64,000 nucleotides of DNA from Neocallimastix lanati (nom. inval.) (Eukaryota; Neocallimastigomycota; Neocallimastigomycetes; Neocallimastigales; Neocallimastigaceae): contig JACVTC010000012.1 of the NCBI GenBank assembly GCA_016946835.1, positions 1,141,501 through 1,205,500 of the forward strand, in the 5' to 3' direction. Below the pieces are notes generated by a model that did no database searches, was not told where the DNA came from, and saw only the letters and a program-made list of their open reading frames with translations. Of the stretch, positions 21,716 through 34,740 are shown piece after piece. A program made the translations under genes and the position numbers. The stretch's first letter is position 1; each line of letters starts with the position of its first letter.

Positions 21716-22364
21716 AAAAAAAAAAAAAAAAAAAAGATTTGATATTTAACGATTTAATTATATTAAATAAAAATATAAATAAAAGAATAATTCAAAAATA
21801 TATGAAAATAAAACCAAAACCAAAACCAAAAACAAAAAAATTGTACATAACGTTTATTTAATTTTTTTTTTTTTTTTTTTTTTAATATTTTATTTTATTT
21901 TTTAATTTATTATTTATTTTATTATTTATTTCTTTTGTAATTTTTTTTTTTTTTTTTTTTTTTTTCTAAAATAAATATTTAATTTAATATATTTATTCTA
22001 TTTATTTTTATATTTCAATTTAATATTTTTTTTTTCTTAAATAATTTTTTTGTTATTTATAAAAGTTCTTTGTTAAATTTATTTAAAAAATAAATAAACA
22101 TAAATAGTGAAAAATATTATTAATACATCAAATATAAATAAAATAAAAAAAGATAATTTTTTATCAATATAATTAACCTATATTGTTCTTTAATACTTAG
22201 AAGCTAATAATAATAAAACTAATAAAAACTACTTAAGAAAAATAATATTATATATTACACGTTAATTACATAAATTAATAATTGTTCAATGAATTAAATT
22301 ATTCTTCTAAATTCTTTTTTCCAGTATTAGTAGCTTTATCTGGAACTTCGCGAATAGTAGTTTT
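21716..22364. other. AT-rich 3' flank of the LRR gene
   Basis: No gene is seen. Several poly-T runs (21,850-21,880, 21,940-21,965). The 3' end of the minus-strand LRR transcript must lie here, but no signal is distinctive. Confidence 0.5.
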
Positions 22365-23873
22365 TTAAACTTTTTCAGCAGTTTCCTTGACATTAGATTC
22401 TTCTTTAACTTCTCTTGTATTAGCACCTCTAACACCTCTTGAACTACCACAGCAACCACAGCAATAACAAATACAACAAGCAAATATAATAAGACCGAAA
22501 ATGACACAGTACATAATGATACCAATAACTGAAGTAAAGAAGTTTCCAGTACCTTGGGAAGCAGGGTAACCACCATCATAGTTATATCCATAAGAACCAT
22601 TATCATAGTAACTGGTATCATAACCAGTACCATAATATCCGTTGTCATATCCAGTACCATAGTAACCACTATCATAATAACTATTATCATAACCATTAGT
22701 GTAACCCCAGTCACCATATCCGTAACCATAACCATTACTACCGTAGTAATTGTTGGTGTCATAGGAACCATAATTAGAATAACCATCGTAACCAGTATAA
22801 CCGTAACTGTAGCCATTTGAGTTATCGTAAACAGTCAAATCTCTGTTTCTGGTTTCTGAACCTTCATATGTAGTACTTTTAGAATCTGGATTACCATTTT
22901 TAGCGTTAGTGTTCTTAATATCTTCTTCAGTACAAGTCTTTGGAGCATTCTTACAAAGAGCATTTTGAACATCACATAAGCCAGTGTTCTTATAGGCACA
23001 ACCCTTAACATTTGATAAAACTGGAATATAACCAGTTAAATCCTTATTACCTTCAAAATTACTAACATAATATTATAAATAATATAAAAAATATAATTCT
23101 ATTAATATTACTTTTTTTTTTTTTATTTAATAATTCTTTGGTAAAAAAATATTTTCAACAAAATTATTTTTTACACAAACATTTTTTTATAAAATTTTAA
23201 TTTTATTATATTTTTTTTTTTTTTAGTTATTTTATTAATTTATTAAATACTTTAATTCTAATAAATTATTATTATAATAAAATATTTTTTATTTTAATTT
23301 ACTCACACTTGTTCAAGATTTTGTAAATCCTTACATTCATAAGGAATAGTACCCTTGAATTTGTTCTTTGATAAATTTCTAAATTAAAAAATAAAGAAAA
23401 AAATAATTATAAAAATAAATATTATTACTTAAACATATATATATTTTTAATACTATATATAAATAACTATCTTTTAATATTTATTTTTTTTTTTTTTTTA
23501 AAAAAAAAAAGACTTACAAATTCTTTAAGGATGTTATTGAACAAAGAGATTTTGGAATTGAACTTTCAATGTTGTCATTAGCTAAATCTAAGTAATTTAA
23601 TTTCTTAAGTTTAGCAACATTATCAATGAAACTAGAAATATCTTTGGTTTTGTTAAGGTTGTTAAATTTAAGTTCAATGATGTTTTTATCAGCATCACAA
23701 CGAACACCGTTGAAATCACAACATTTTTGGATGTTGAAAGCTTTTTTTACATCATCATTAAAGTATTTTAAAGCTTTTTCTAAATTTTCACAGTCATTTT
23801 CTGCATTAACCTTTGAACTTAATAATAAGAGAGAGGCTATAGTAAAAACTACACTCTTTTTAAAGAATTGCAT
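22365..23873 (-). CDS. Secreted LRR protein with Tyr-rich stalk and TM anchor
   Basis: Three exons: 23,873-23,518, 23,379-23,308 and 23,061-22,365, giving 374 residues. Introns of 138 and 246 bp start GTAAGT and GTGAGT, end in AG, and are both phase 2, so the 72-bp middle exon encodes exactly one 24-residue leucine-rich repeat. Order: signal peptide (about 1-24, cleavage after KVNA), Cys-containing cap with CCDFNGVRC, three LRRs (about 86-160, for example NLSKNKFKGTIP), a spacer with four more Cys, and a Tyr/Gly/Asp-rich low-complexity stalk (221-308). A membrane helix (about 317-339), a Cys cluster CCICYCCGCC (338-347) and a charged 27-residue tail follow. Predicted type I surface protein, with the LRRs outside and possible palmitoylation of the Cys cluster. 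The ligand is unknown. Confidence 0.9.
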
Positions 23874-24150
23874 TTTTTTTCTTTCTTTATAATTTAAATT
23901 AATTTTATTTTTGAATAATATACTTTTTTTTATTAATTTAAATAATTTTATTTATTATTTATATTTTTTAATATTTTTCAACCTTTTTTTATTTTTTTTA
24001 CTTCAATTATTTTAATAATAATTGAAAAATTTTATTTATAGTATTTTAAAATAAAATAAGGAATAAAACTTTCCCTTTTTATAATTGAATTTTTTTAAAC
24101 AATTTTGAAACAAATAATTTCTTTAAAAAAAAAAAAAAAAAAAAAATATT
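23874..24150 (-). promoter_or_regulatory. Upstream region of the LRR gene
   Basis: AT-rich 5' flank of the LRR gene with no distinctive motif. A pyrimidine-rich stretch (complement of AAAGAAAGAAAAAAA) directly precedes the ATG. Confidence 0.3.
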
Positions 24151-24237
24151 AATTTTTAAAGTTTATTATATTCTTTTTTTTTTTTTTTTATTATAATAAA
24201 AATAGAATAGAAATTTCTTATGATAATAATAAATAAA

Positions 24238-24790
24238 TTGATAAATACATAATAGATAAATAAATAATGGAATAACAAATAATGGAATAATAAATAATAA
24301 TAAATAAATAATAGAATAATAAATAATAAATAATAAATAAATAAATAATAAATAAATAATAGAATAATAAATAATAAATAATAAATAAATAAATAATAAA
24401 TAAATAATAGAATAATAAATAATAAATAATAAATAAATAAATAATAATAAATAAATAATAATAAATAAATAATAGAATAATAAATAAATAATAATAAATA
24501 AATAATAAATAATAAATAATAGAATAATAAATAATAAATAATAAATAATAAATAATAAATAAATAAATAATAAATAATAAATAATAAATAATAAATAATA
24601 AATAATAAATAATAAATAATAAATAATAATATATTAGTAATAAATAATAAATAATAAATAATAAATAATAAATAATTGAATAATAAATTATAAAAAAAAG
24701 AAGTATCAATTAATAAATAATTGAATAATATATAATTTAAGTAAATAATCAATAATTAATAATCAATAATTAATAATCAATAATAAATCA
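24238..24790. repeat. AATAAATAATAG simple-sequence array
   Basis: About 550 bp of AATAAATAA units with higher-order structure: a motif AATAGAATAATAAATAATAA recurs every 60-70 bp in the first half. Apparent long ORFs across it (Leu/Ile/Tyr only) are artefacts of the repeat. Confidence 0.9.
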
Positions 24791-26559
24791 TAATATAATA
24801 ATATTTTATATTAATATTAAACTCTCTGTTTTTATTATCATTTATTAATTATTTTTCCATATTGCTTAATTTTTTTTTTTTTTTGCCATTTTTTTTAATC
24901 TTTTATCTTATTGGTTAGTAATCTGGATAAGTTTATTTGTTTAAACTATTTTATATCACTAAAAATTATAAATCAAAAAAAAAAAAAAAGTTTCATGTAA
25001 TGGATAAAACAAATTCAATTGAATTTAATTTATTGATTCCATATATTACAATACATTTTAAATATTATTTGTATCATTTTTTTTTATGTTTCAAATAATA
25101 ATCCTTTTTGTTAATATTATCTTTTATACTCTCATAATATCAAACAATATTATTTTTATTTAATTTATGACTATTTTTTTATTCAATTATATGAATATTT
25201 TTATTAACCCATATATTGATGTACAATCAAATTTTATTTTTAATTGAATAGCCATTCTCTTTTCATCTTGTATAAATGACATTTAATAATGTAGGTTACA
25301 TATTGATTTTATTGGCTAATTTATGATTTTAATATACAACATCATTAATTTTAAATAATATAAAAAATGAAAAATAGTTAATATTTAAGATTAAAAAAAA
25401 AAAAATTATTTAATAGAATATTAACATTCTATCTATTTAATAATTACAATATATTTTTTCAATATATTACTATTTTATTAAATATATACGGATAAAATAT
25501 TTAAATAGAGTTATTTTTTGTTGAAAATTAAAAAATTTGTTATTCAATAATTAATAATTAATAATTAAAGAAGTTTAAAAGTTTATCTATTCAGATGATC
25601 ATTCTTTTTTATTATTATTATTATTATTATATTTTATAAGCAAATATAAACCATTAAAAAATTAAGATATAACTATTATCTTCAGGATTAGATTTATAGT
25701 ATTTTTTTTTTTTTTGAATAAATTAATTTAATAATTTGTATAGGTAACAATGTTAATAATACTGAAATTATATTGAATATACCTTTTGTTTAATTATTGA
25801 TTACTGTTGTATAAAATATTTAGAAATAGTTTTATTTCTTTGTCCAAGAATAAGAAATAGTAGATTATAGTAATTCTTGAGATCAGAATATGAAAATAAA
25901 TATTAATTTTAGGAATAAATGTTAGTTTACATTTTTTTTAATAATGATAAGTAAATGTAATTCTTTTTAAATAAATAAAATTTAAATAAAATAATTTTTA
26001 TAAAACATATAAATTATATCCCCCAAATAAAGAATAAACCTTAAAAGAGCCGAACCTGAACTTTGTACTTTATCATAAAATATTAATAAAAAAAATTTTT
26101 TTTTTCTAGAAATTTTATTTATTTAAACTTTCTTACTTAAAATTTTAGTGTTCATAATATATAATATTAATGATATAGATAGGAAAGTTATTAATAAAAA
26201 TATATAATATTATTTTCATTATAAATTTTAATAGAAAATTTTTGTTTTATAGTATAGTATATTAATATATAGAAAGTTATTAATAAAAATATAAAAATAA
26301 AAAAATTCAATAGAAAATTTGTTTTATAGTATTCATAAAATTACTGATATAGATATAAAAAGTTATTCATAAAGATTAAAAAAAAAAAAAAAAAAATAAA
26401 AATGATAATAAAATTTTTTCTTAGAACTATTTAATGATAAATAAAAATATATTTTAATATTTCTTTTTAATTTAAATTTCTAAAAAATATTAAAATTTTA
26501 AACAATTATGGATTTTTAATTATGGATAATTTTAATTATTAATAATAATTGCGGTGGAA
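24791..26559. other. AT-rich spacer
   Basis: No gene is seen. AT-rich DNA with poly-A/T runs. At about 26,225-26,360 a motif with AGTTATTAATAAAAATATA is repeated two to three times. Confidence 0.5.
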
Positions 26560-27560
26560 TTCAGACAATCTTTTTTATTTGATCATTACTCTGTTATTTA
26601 AATATAAATCAGTATTTTTGCTATTTAAATTAATTAAACATTTAAACCGTAATTCAACAATATCATTTCTAGGTCTTAATTAATTTGGATTCTTTAGCTT
26701 TGTATTTTTTAATTAAAATATTGATTTCATCAGTTTTTCCTAATACTCTTTTTTTTTTTTTTTTTTTTTTTTTTCAAATTCCCTTACTTTTCCTTTAGCA
26801 ATCATTATAAGATAAATATTCTTCTTGTTTTAATTCATAAAATGAAGGGGTTTTTTTTGAAAATAAAATATTTAAATAATTAATAAAAGATTCTGATACA
26901 TTATTCGTTATATAATCTATAGTGTCTATAGTGTTATAGTAATTCTAATTTTTATAATTTTTTAAATAATTTTTTTTTTAAAATATTTTAAAATTTTCAA
27001 AAATTGGTCATTATTATTTGTCTCACACCAAAATTTCCATAAATATCAATTATATATTTAGGCTTTATAATAGGAGAATTTGAAATCACTTTAAAATAAA
27101 TATATATTTATTAGTATTTTTTTTTTATTATTTCTTTAAATAACATCTCATATATAACTTGTTCTTTATTTTTTATTGTTGAAAAAGAAGTAGTATAGAA
27201 ATTATTTGAATCTTTAATATAAGTTCTAGTAATGAACACTTGATAACCAAATTTAGGTGCAACATAAAAAGTACCATATGCAAATATATTTTCATTATAT
27301 TTCATTAATAATTTTTTTTTTTTGGAAGGTGGATTGGAAAATTATTAAATTTGTATTTTTTTAAATATCATAAAATTCTCATTTCTTACTGTTCTATAAT
27401 ATTTTGATTCATTGGAAATTTCATTAAAAACTTTGTTACCTCAGGAGGTAGTTGTTTATTTATATTTCTTGTTATATTTGGATTTAAATGCCTTATATTT
27501 AGGACATATAAATCCTATTTCTTGTGAAACTTCAACAAATTGTCTAAAACACAATTTTGA
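26560..27560 (-). mobile_element. Decayed MULE-type DNA transposase
   Basis: Minus-strand remnants of a Mutator-like transposase. ENIFAYGTFYVAPKFGYQVF (27,235-27,294) matches the DDE domain start, where families have an Asp in F(A/C)DGTF; here it is Tyr, so the first catalytic acid is lost. NKEQVIYEMLFKEI follows as expected. Upstream in other frames are LPPEVTKF and NESKYYRTVRNENFMIF (27,340-27,470), the region before the DDE domain. Downstream, NNVSESFINYLNILFSKKTP (about 26,848-26,907) matches the C-terminal segment where related proteins have a NN-x-SE motif. Multiple stops and frame shifts are present and terminal inverted repeats were not found. It adjoins the end of an LTR-element fossil at about 27,560. 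Confidence 0.78.
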
Positions 27561-29450
27561 TAAAAAAAATAGTTTGTTGGTTCGGCGACCAATTTACTTT
27601 CTTTATTGAAAATTTCATTTTTACATGATTTAATAAAATCACATGATTTTTTGATTTTATCTATTGTACTAAGTTCTTTAAAATTACAAAAGTTAATTTT
27701 CTCTTTACTACAATCATTATCTTTAACACTAATATTAATACTATCATTATCACTATCACTATCACTATCACTATCACTATCACTATCACTATCACTATCA
27801 CTATCACTATCACTATCACTATCACTATCACTATCACTATCACTATCACTATCACTATCACTATCACTATCACTATCACTATCACTATCACTATCACTAT
27901 CACTATCACTATCACTATCACTATCACTATCACTATCATTAATAGTTCTAACTTTTCTTCCACGGACGTATTCAGCTTCGCTTTCTGATTCGGAATCCCA
28001 AAGGGATTTACACTTACATGGAGTACTTGGTTCATGGAAATTTTCTTCTACAAGTTCGATATCGATCTTACATTTCTTTGAACCTTTCTTGCATCTATTC
28101 TTGTTTTTTCTTTTTCTTTTACCATTATTACAGCTCCTAACGCAATAACCAGAAGGAAAGGATATTTTTCTTGAATAATGATAATTCATTAGACATGGCT
28201 TTTCAATCCAAGGAATACCTAAAATGATATCTACATCAGGAATATAAAGTGCATAGAGTTGAATAACTTCAAAATTGTTCTTGATTCGTAAGATACACTT
28301 TTCTGTTTGTTCGTAGATGGTAGAGATACCACATCCTAATCCAGTAACATTTAAAGATCTTTTAACTTCATTCAATTTAATTTTGTTTTTGTTAACGAAC
28401 GTTGGATGAATAAAATTCAAATCTGAGCCAGAGTCGATAAGAACCCTAACTGGAACTTCTTCAATATCATTCGTTTTTATATAGAAAGTAATTATATTGT
28501 TTTTTCTTTTATTCATAGCATTTTCTTCATCAGTTATAACTCTAATTTTTTGAGCATCATCGGATTCCTTGATCATTCTAATTCTTCTTAATTTTGCCTA
28601 TGGAAGATTTTCATCGGTTTCTCTAATTTTATTCTTGTGTTTAACTCCAGAAGGTCTTTTTCTATTAGGACGATTGAATTTTACACAAAAATCATAGACC
28701 TTTTTTCTTTTCTTCAGAAAAATCTATTTTATTTTCAACATATAAATTTTGATTATAGTTCTGGGTGTATCTTCTATATCTATCATTTTTGATCCTAAAT
28801 AAATCAACATCCATAGGATCATCACGACGACTACCATTTCTCTGGTTGTGGTTACTGTTTTGTTGCGAATTTCTAACTCGTTGTTGTTTATAATAGAATT
28901 CAACAAGATTAGTTCGATTTGACAAATTTTCAATTTGAATTACATCAGTATACAACTTATTAAGGGAATCTGGATTTGGGTTAACAATGGTTAATTGTTC
29001 CCGCATTTTATAATGTAATCCTTTAAGAAACATATAAATTTTGGCAGATTTCGTTGAAGTCCGAATTTTGGCAAGTTGTTTTGAACGGGTTAATATATTC
29101 TAACACTTGTCTATACTTTTTCTGACGAATGATATCTAATTTACCATTAGCCACAATTGTCTCCACTTCTGGATCCCCATAATTAATTTTAAGTTCCCTC
29201 TTAAAATTATCTAAATTATCGATCAAGGGATCTTCATTATCCCATAAATTTGAGGCCCAATTTAAGGGATCACCTCTTAAGAATGAGGTTATAAATCTAA
29301 CTTTTGATCTATCGTCTGGAAAGTCATCTGGGGTATCCTCAAAGTTCATATTTGCAATTGTGAGGAACCCTTTAAGTTCTTTTCTTTCACCGTTAAAAAT
29401 CGGTGGCTTGCTGACCTTCCGTTTTTCTTCTCGTCCGCGTTCTGCCATAT
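27560..29450 (-). mobile_element. Ty3/Gypsy-like fossil: gag and protease
   Basis: Minus-strand remnant of an LTR-type retroelement. The gag-like part lies at about 28,690-29,450 and the aspartic protease at about 27,560-28,580, with the [11 protein letters not shown] active-site motif and the flap-side ILGIPWI. The protease part is followed by a Cys/Lys/Arg-rich stretch and a long Ser-Asp repeat. No reverse transcriptase, integrase or LTR was found attached. The element is truncated and carries at least two internal breaks. It is moderately old, and its downstream end meets the MULE remnant. Confidence 0.8.
27746..27942. repeat. ATCACT hexanucleotide microsatellite
   Basis: Roughly 32 nearly perfect copies of a hexamer (TATCAC on the plus strand). 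On the minus strand it encodes alternating Ser-Asp within the protease-bearing ORF. A pure hexamer keeps the frame through copy-number changes, and its purity indicates recent expansion. Confidence 0.95.
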
Positions 29451-31140
29451 CTTCAATGTGGAGGTTTCTTAACCTAATATTAAGTTCTTCCAGTTTGAAA
29501 ATAATTTTTTTTTTTTTTTATTTTTTTATGTGTTTCATAATCTACTAGGTCGTTGATGGTTAAAAGATATAGCATATTACTTTTCCATTGAGCATAGTTT
29601 TCTGTATTGAGTTCAACTATTCTATTGAAAATTTTCTAAATAGTTGAAATTAACAATTCTACTTGTGATTTGAGAATCATTCGTTTGAGGGATTTGTGGT
29701 CTAACTCTTCTTGGAGATATCTTCAATTGTGTTTGGTTGTCGTTAATTTACCGTAATGTTAAGTATTGTATATAATTAATTATATTTATTGTTATTTTAA
29801 AATTTCGTTAATGAGTTGCAGAAAAAAATATCAGTGCTAGGATATGGTAACTACAATATATTTAGAATACAATTAGTCTTAAGAATATATTTATTATTGT
29901 AGGATATTGATTTAATGTCTAATAGATGATTAATTTTTTTATAATTATGAATTTTTGGTATATGTGTGTCTGATTGGATACTTTGTTCGATTTATTGTTG
30001 ATAAATAATTCGATGAAAGTATTATTTTTGATTTTGATAAGTTGAGCATTATTATTATTATTTTTATTTAATTTTATTTAATTATGTTCAATTTTGATTG
30101 GTTTTATTTTACTCGATTATTTTAAATTTTTAGTTCATTTAATTTTATTCAATTATGTTTAATTTTGATGTGTTTTTTTTTTTTTAACCAATTATTCTCA
30201 ACCTTTATTGATTGATCATTATTTTTTATTTATTGTATTTTATTCAATCATTTTCAACTGGTTTATTCAGTTGACTATTATTTGATCATTAATAATTGTT
30301 TTTCTACCGGTTGACAATTATTGGATTAATTTATATTTAATTTTTTTTTAAGTCTGTTATATTTGATCTGTGAAATTGTTGAGTATTGTTGTTAATTAAT
30401 TTGTTTGATAGTTTTATGTTATTTAAATTTTGTTTTATTAACTTTGTCTTATTATTATGACATTTGTACTTTTAAGTTTCGTTTAATATTTTAATAACCT
30501 ATTTATTTTTTTTATAAATATATAACCTATATATATATATATATATTTTTTATACATTATTTATTCGTTGATATTAAAGCAAATAAAGAGAAGAAAAAAC
30601 AATAGTTAATATATATTTATTACTTATATGTTCGTATTCATTGCTTATATTTTAATTTAACTTTTGGTAAGTCGCTCAACAATAGAGTTAAGACACTATA
30701 ATCTTTTGAAATTAAGAATACACTAAAAAGGATAACATACACACACAAATAAATGTTTTTTTTTTTTTTTTTTTTTTTTTCAAAATGTTTTTTTAATTAT
30801 AATAATTTATATATTATTTTTATTAATTGAAAAAAGGAAAAAAAATTTTCTGTTTCTAAGTTCTTTTTATAATAATTATATATTTAACTGATATTATATT
30901 TTATTATATTCTGTTGAAATATGACACTAGTAATAGGCAAATTGCTCACCGTTATTAAATGTATACTATAATGTTTATTGGTAACATGCAGCTAGAAAAT
31001 AGTCTGGAAATGCTTGAGTTTTTTTCTTAATTAAATTGTTTTCTTTCACCAAAAGTTCCCAACTACAATCTTAAAATCATATAGAAACATATACATATTA
31101 TTTTATGGTTAAAAATATTATTAAAATTAGGTAAGGTAAA
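29451..31140. other. Spacer between two LTR-element fossils
   Basis: No gene is seen. T-rich on the plus strand with recurring TTTTATTTAATTATGTTCAATTTTGAT-like phrases at about 30,060-30,175, which may be a weak direct repeat. LTRs of either neighbour could lie here but no matching pair was found. Confidence 0.45.
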
Positions 31141-34035
31141 AAAATGGAATTCAATAATAATAAAGTACAAATTCCAAGTAAAGTTAAATCTTCAAAGCTT
31201 GTAACAGCTTTAATCGAATTTGTTCCTATCTTTTTTTTTTTTTTTTTCAGCAACGAAGTGTTATCCCAAGACTTAGATGAAAACTATAAATTTAATATTC
31301 ATGAGTTCCTGGAAAATAGGGAATTATTTTTTTTTTTTTGAAAATCATCCTAACTCTTTTTTCAAAGATAACTTAAAAATTTTTTTTAATGTTATTATTA
31401 GCATGTTTTATTGTCCTCCAAAGAAATGGGGATTTTCATTGAAAGCTGATAGAACTTTTAAATTCATTAAGCTATAAAACCTTTATAAAGATACATGATA
31501 AGCAATTTTGGTGGGATACTAAGGAACAGAATATGTTCTCATTGAACAACTTCTAAACTTAAAAAACAACTTCATTTAGGAAAAGCTACATTATATACTA
31601 TTAAAATTTGAAGATTAGCTTGTCGTATTGGCTGGCCAGACGATGTATTTATTGACCTTATCAAAAAGAGGTATTTTTGAAGGTGGTAAAACAGAGTTCG
31701 ATAAATTAGAGATAAACCTAAAAAAAAAAATTTATTCGATGCAACAAATTCTATTATCAATGTTGATAGAAAGTGTTTACTTAAGCAAAAAAAGGAAAAG
31801 ACAAATGACTATCAGCCAAAGAGTAGTAAATCTTTTAAAACGAAGAAGACAAGAAATTAATATGTTGTAAAAAATATTTAAGTACAATTAGCACTATAAT
31901 GAAAGAGAAAATGAAAGTATTTTATCAGCAAATTACACCCCAAATAATAATAAAATGACTACAACTTTCCTGTTAACCGTTAATAGTAAAAAAAAAAAAA
32001 TTAAAACCAGAATCCTTATTGACTCAAGCTCTGTTAGAAGCTATCTCTATAAAAGCTTCGTGACAGCAAACAAAATTCCTTATTCAAGCCTTTCAAATAC
32101 AATCAATGTAAAAACTTCCCAATGAAAAGAATATGACTATATAAAAACCAGTTACAAAACGTCATAAGCTTACTTTCATGGATCATACTGAAGCATTTAA
32201 ATTTCTTTATAATCAATTTACAACTTTAAGGCATACCTGAAACCCCTTTTGAAAGAAAATGGTTAAATCTTCATTTACCTTACATTCATTAAAATAAAAA
32301 TTGAAATATACTTCTTGGAAAGCTACTGTAAAAACCATTTTCTCCTCTGCTAAGGGTAATAAGGTTTGTTTTCCATTTATCGAATATTTTTGTTTCTCTT
32401 TTATCCAATAATGGATGAAAGGAATAAATTTCTCTTGAATCAATAATTAAGGATTCCATATCTGAATACGAACTTAGAGATATGAATATTTATTCTTGCT
32501 TTAGTTCAAAACAGTGAAATTAAGGATTAGAATAAAAATGAAGAAATAATTAAAAATTATTATTATGACTTTTGCATTGTATTCGAAAAGAAAGAAGCTA
32601 ATAAACTCCCTCCACACCATGTTTATGACATATCTATTGATTTAAGTTCCTGGTACTCAACTTTATTATGGACCTATTTATTCGTTGACCGTTGAAAAAA
32701 AAAGGGTTCTTTAAGAATAACTTAAGGGAAAACCTCTCTAAAGGTTTTATTAGAGAATCAATATTTCCTGCTGGTGCCCCGGTGCTATCTGTTAAAAAAA
32801 ATGTGACAGGCTCTCTCAGGCTTTGTGTTGGTTATATGGAAAGGTCAATTTAATCACTATTCGAAACAATTATCCAATTTCAAGGATAACTGTTCCGATA
32901 TTGAATCATCTAAAGGGGCCATCATCTTCTCTTGACTTGACTTTTGATCTACCTATAACTTGGTTCGTATCAAGAAAGGTCAAGAATACCTTACTGCTTT
33001 TTCACACTCCTTTTGGTCATTTTGAATAACTGTGTAATACCATTTGGTTTACGTAATGAACCTTCAATTTTTTCAATGCTTCATTCATAAGACAATTTTT
33101 CCTGATGGTATTGACTGGCTTCTCTTTGTCTACTTAGATGACACTATAATATATTCAAAAAAATTTTAGAGAGCATATCAAACATGCTTGTCATGTCCTT
33201 TCCTCGTTGTTAGTCAAAAATAGTCTTTATGTAAAACTGGAAAAAATGTGAATCCTGTGTTTCTGAAACTACTGTTCTCGGGATTTATTGTATCAATTAA
33301 TGGTCTTTCTATTGGTTTAAAAAGTAAAGTAAAGTAAAATCAATTTTTTGATGACCAACTCCAAAAAAAAAAAAAAAAAAAAAAAAAAAACAGGAATGAA
33401 CTTCAAAGCTTCCTCAGACTCCTGTAACTATTATGGGAAATTCATAAAAAATTTCGTTGAAATCATGGAAACTTTTTTTAAGAATATTCCTCAAGAAGAA
33501 TAACGAGTTCAAGTGGAATAAAGATGCTAAAAATGTTTTTTAAAAAAAATTAAAGCTTGCGCTCACCACAGTCGAAATCCTTATCTTTCCCGATCCAGAT
33601 CGATCCAGATAAGAAATTTACTGTTGAAATTGATGCCAGTGATTTCGCTGTTGGTTGCATTTTCTCTCAAATCAAATCAATGACAAGAATAACGAACTCC
33701 ATCCTGTCGCTTTTCATTCTAGTTCTTTTTTCATCTTCTAAAAAAAAAAAAAAAAAAAATATACTATATATGACAAAGAATTATTGGTTATTATTTTATC
33801 TTTTGAAACCTGGCGTCATTATCTGGAAGGGGCTATGTTCCTTGTTCAACTTATTTACTAATCACAGGAACTTATTATATTTTAAAAAAGGTTCAACGTT
33901 TAAACCAACACCGGATAAGATGAATTTTTTTAAAATTTTAGGGTATCATGGATTTCCTAAAATCAATGTCTCTGATCATGGCTCCCAGTTTTCTTCAGGA
34001 AAATTTTGGCATCTCGCTCTGCTCAACACTAAATA

Positions 34036-34079
<44 letters not shown>

Positions 34080-34740
34080 AGACCCTAGATTTGCAACTCC
34101 TCTCATCACTAACAAACCCATGTGTCAAGTTGAAAGGGGCTAATTCCGTCATCGAACAACTATTTAAGTTTAAGATGCTACTGTTCCGCTACCTCAAAAT
34201 AAATTGGAAAATTTATCCTACCTCTTTGTGTGTGAAATGACTTATAACAAACTCATTTTTAACAAATCTATTAACATGTCGTTCCTCTATGTCAATGGTG
34301 ACAATATTGTGACTTTAATCCAGTATGCAAATATCGACTTTTTCTCCAATTTGTTTTAAAAGATAAGGCCTCTGTTCTTATTAGGGATTGGTTCGCCCAT
34401 TCGGATGCCCTTAAAGAGTACCTTATCCAAGCAAAAAAAAAAGATTTCAAAAAGTTGGGTGACCTTAAGAAAGCTTCTGGTCCTTCTTTCTACATTAACG
34501 ACATGGCATAGTTAAAAAGATATTACATTACCAATGAACTTACAAAAAAAAAATTTCTAACCGGTATATTGGACCATTTAAGATAATAGAAATAAGGGAA
34601 GGAATGAACTACCGGCTTGACCTACCAGAAAATCTTCATTTACAACCGGTATTTCATATCCCGCAGTTAGAGCCTTATACCGAAAGAGACAAAGGATTAA
34701 AGGAACCATCACCATAAAGGAGCGATTAAAGAATCTATAG
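31141..34740 (+). mobile_element. Ty3/Gypsy retrotransposon fossil
   Basis: Plus-strand remnant with parts in the usual order: gag-like (about 31,140-31,900), protease (about 31,980-32,150), reverse transcriptase (about 32,600-33,300), RNase H (about 33,590-33,900), integrase core (about 33,900-34,420) and a C-terminal segment containing YRLDLPENLHLQPVFHI (about 34,605-34,660), typical of Gypsy integrase tails. It is heavily broken (well over ten breaks, several associated with expanded A-runs) and old. No LTR pair was identified. Confidence 0.85.

Noticed and set aside
22307-22816. Val/Met/Thr-rich open frames overlapping the LRR gene on both strands
   Set aside because: They are shadows of the Tyr/Gly-rich stalk of the LRR gene. 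Splice sites and domain logic support the other frame.
24156-24752. Open frames of 163-198 codons made of Leu, Ile, Tyr and Phe
   Set aside because: They are the translation of the AATAAAT simple repeat, which lacks stops in these frames. There is no protein-like composition.
27515-27560. Last residues of the protease-bearing open frame
   Set aside because: Beyond about 27,560 the sequence reads better as MULE transposase in other frames, so this tail is probably not part of the retroelement.
27577-27592. GGTTCGGCGACC as a possible tRNA B-box or T-arm
   Set aside because: No cloverleaf can be drawn around it, and it lies in retroelement coding sequence.
27606-28148. Open frame of poly Ser-Leu on the plus strand
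   Set aside because: It is the antisense of the ATCACT microsatellite inside the minus-strand protease-bearing ORF.
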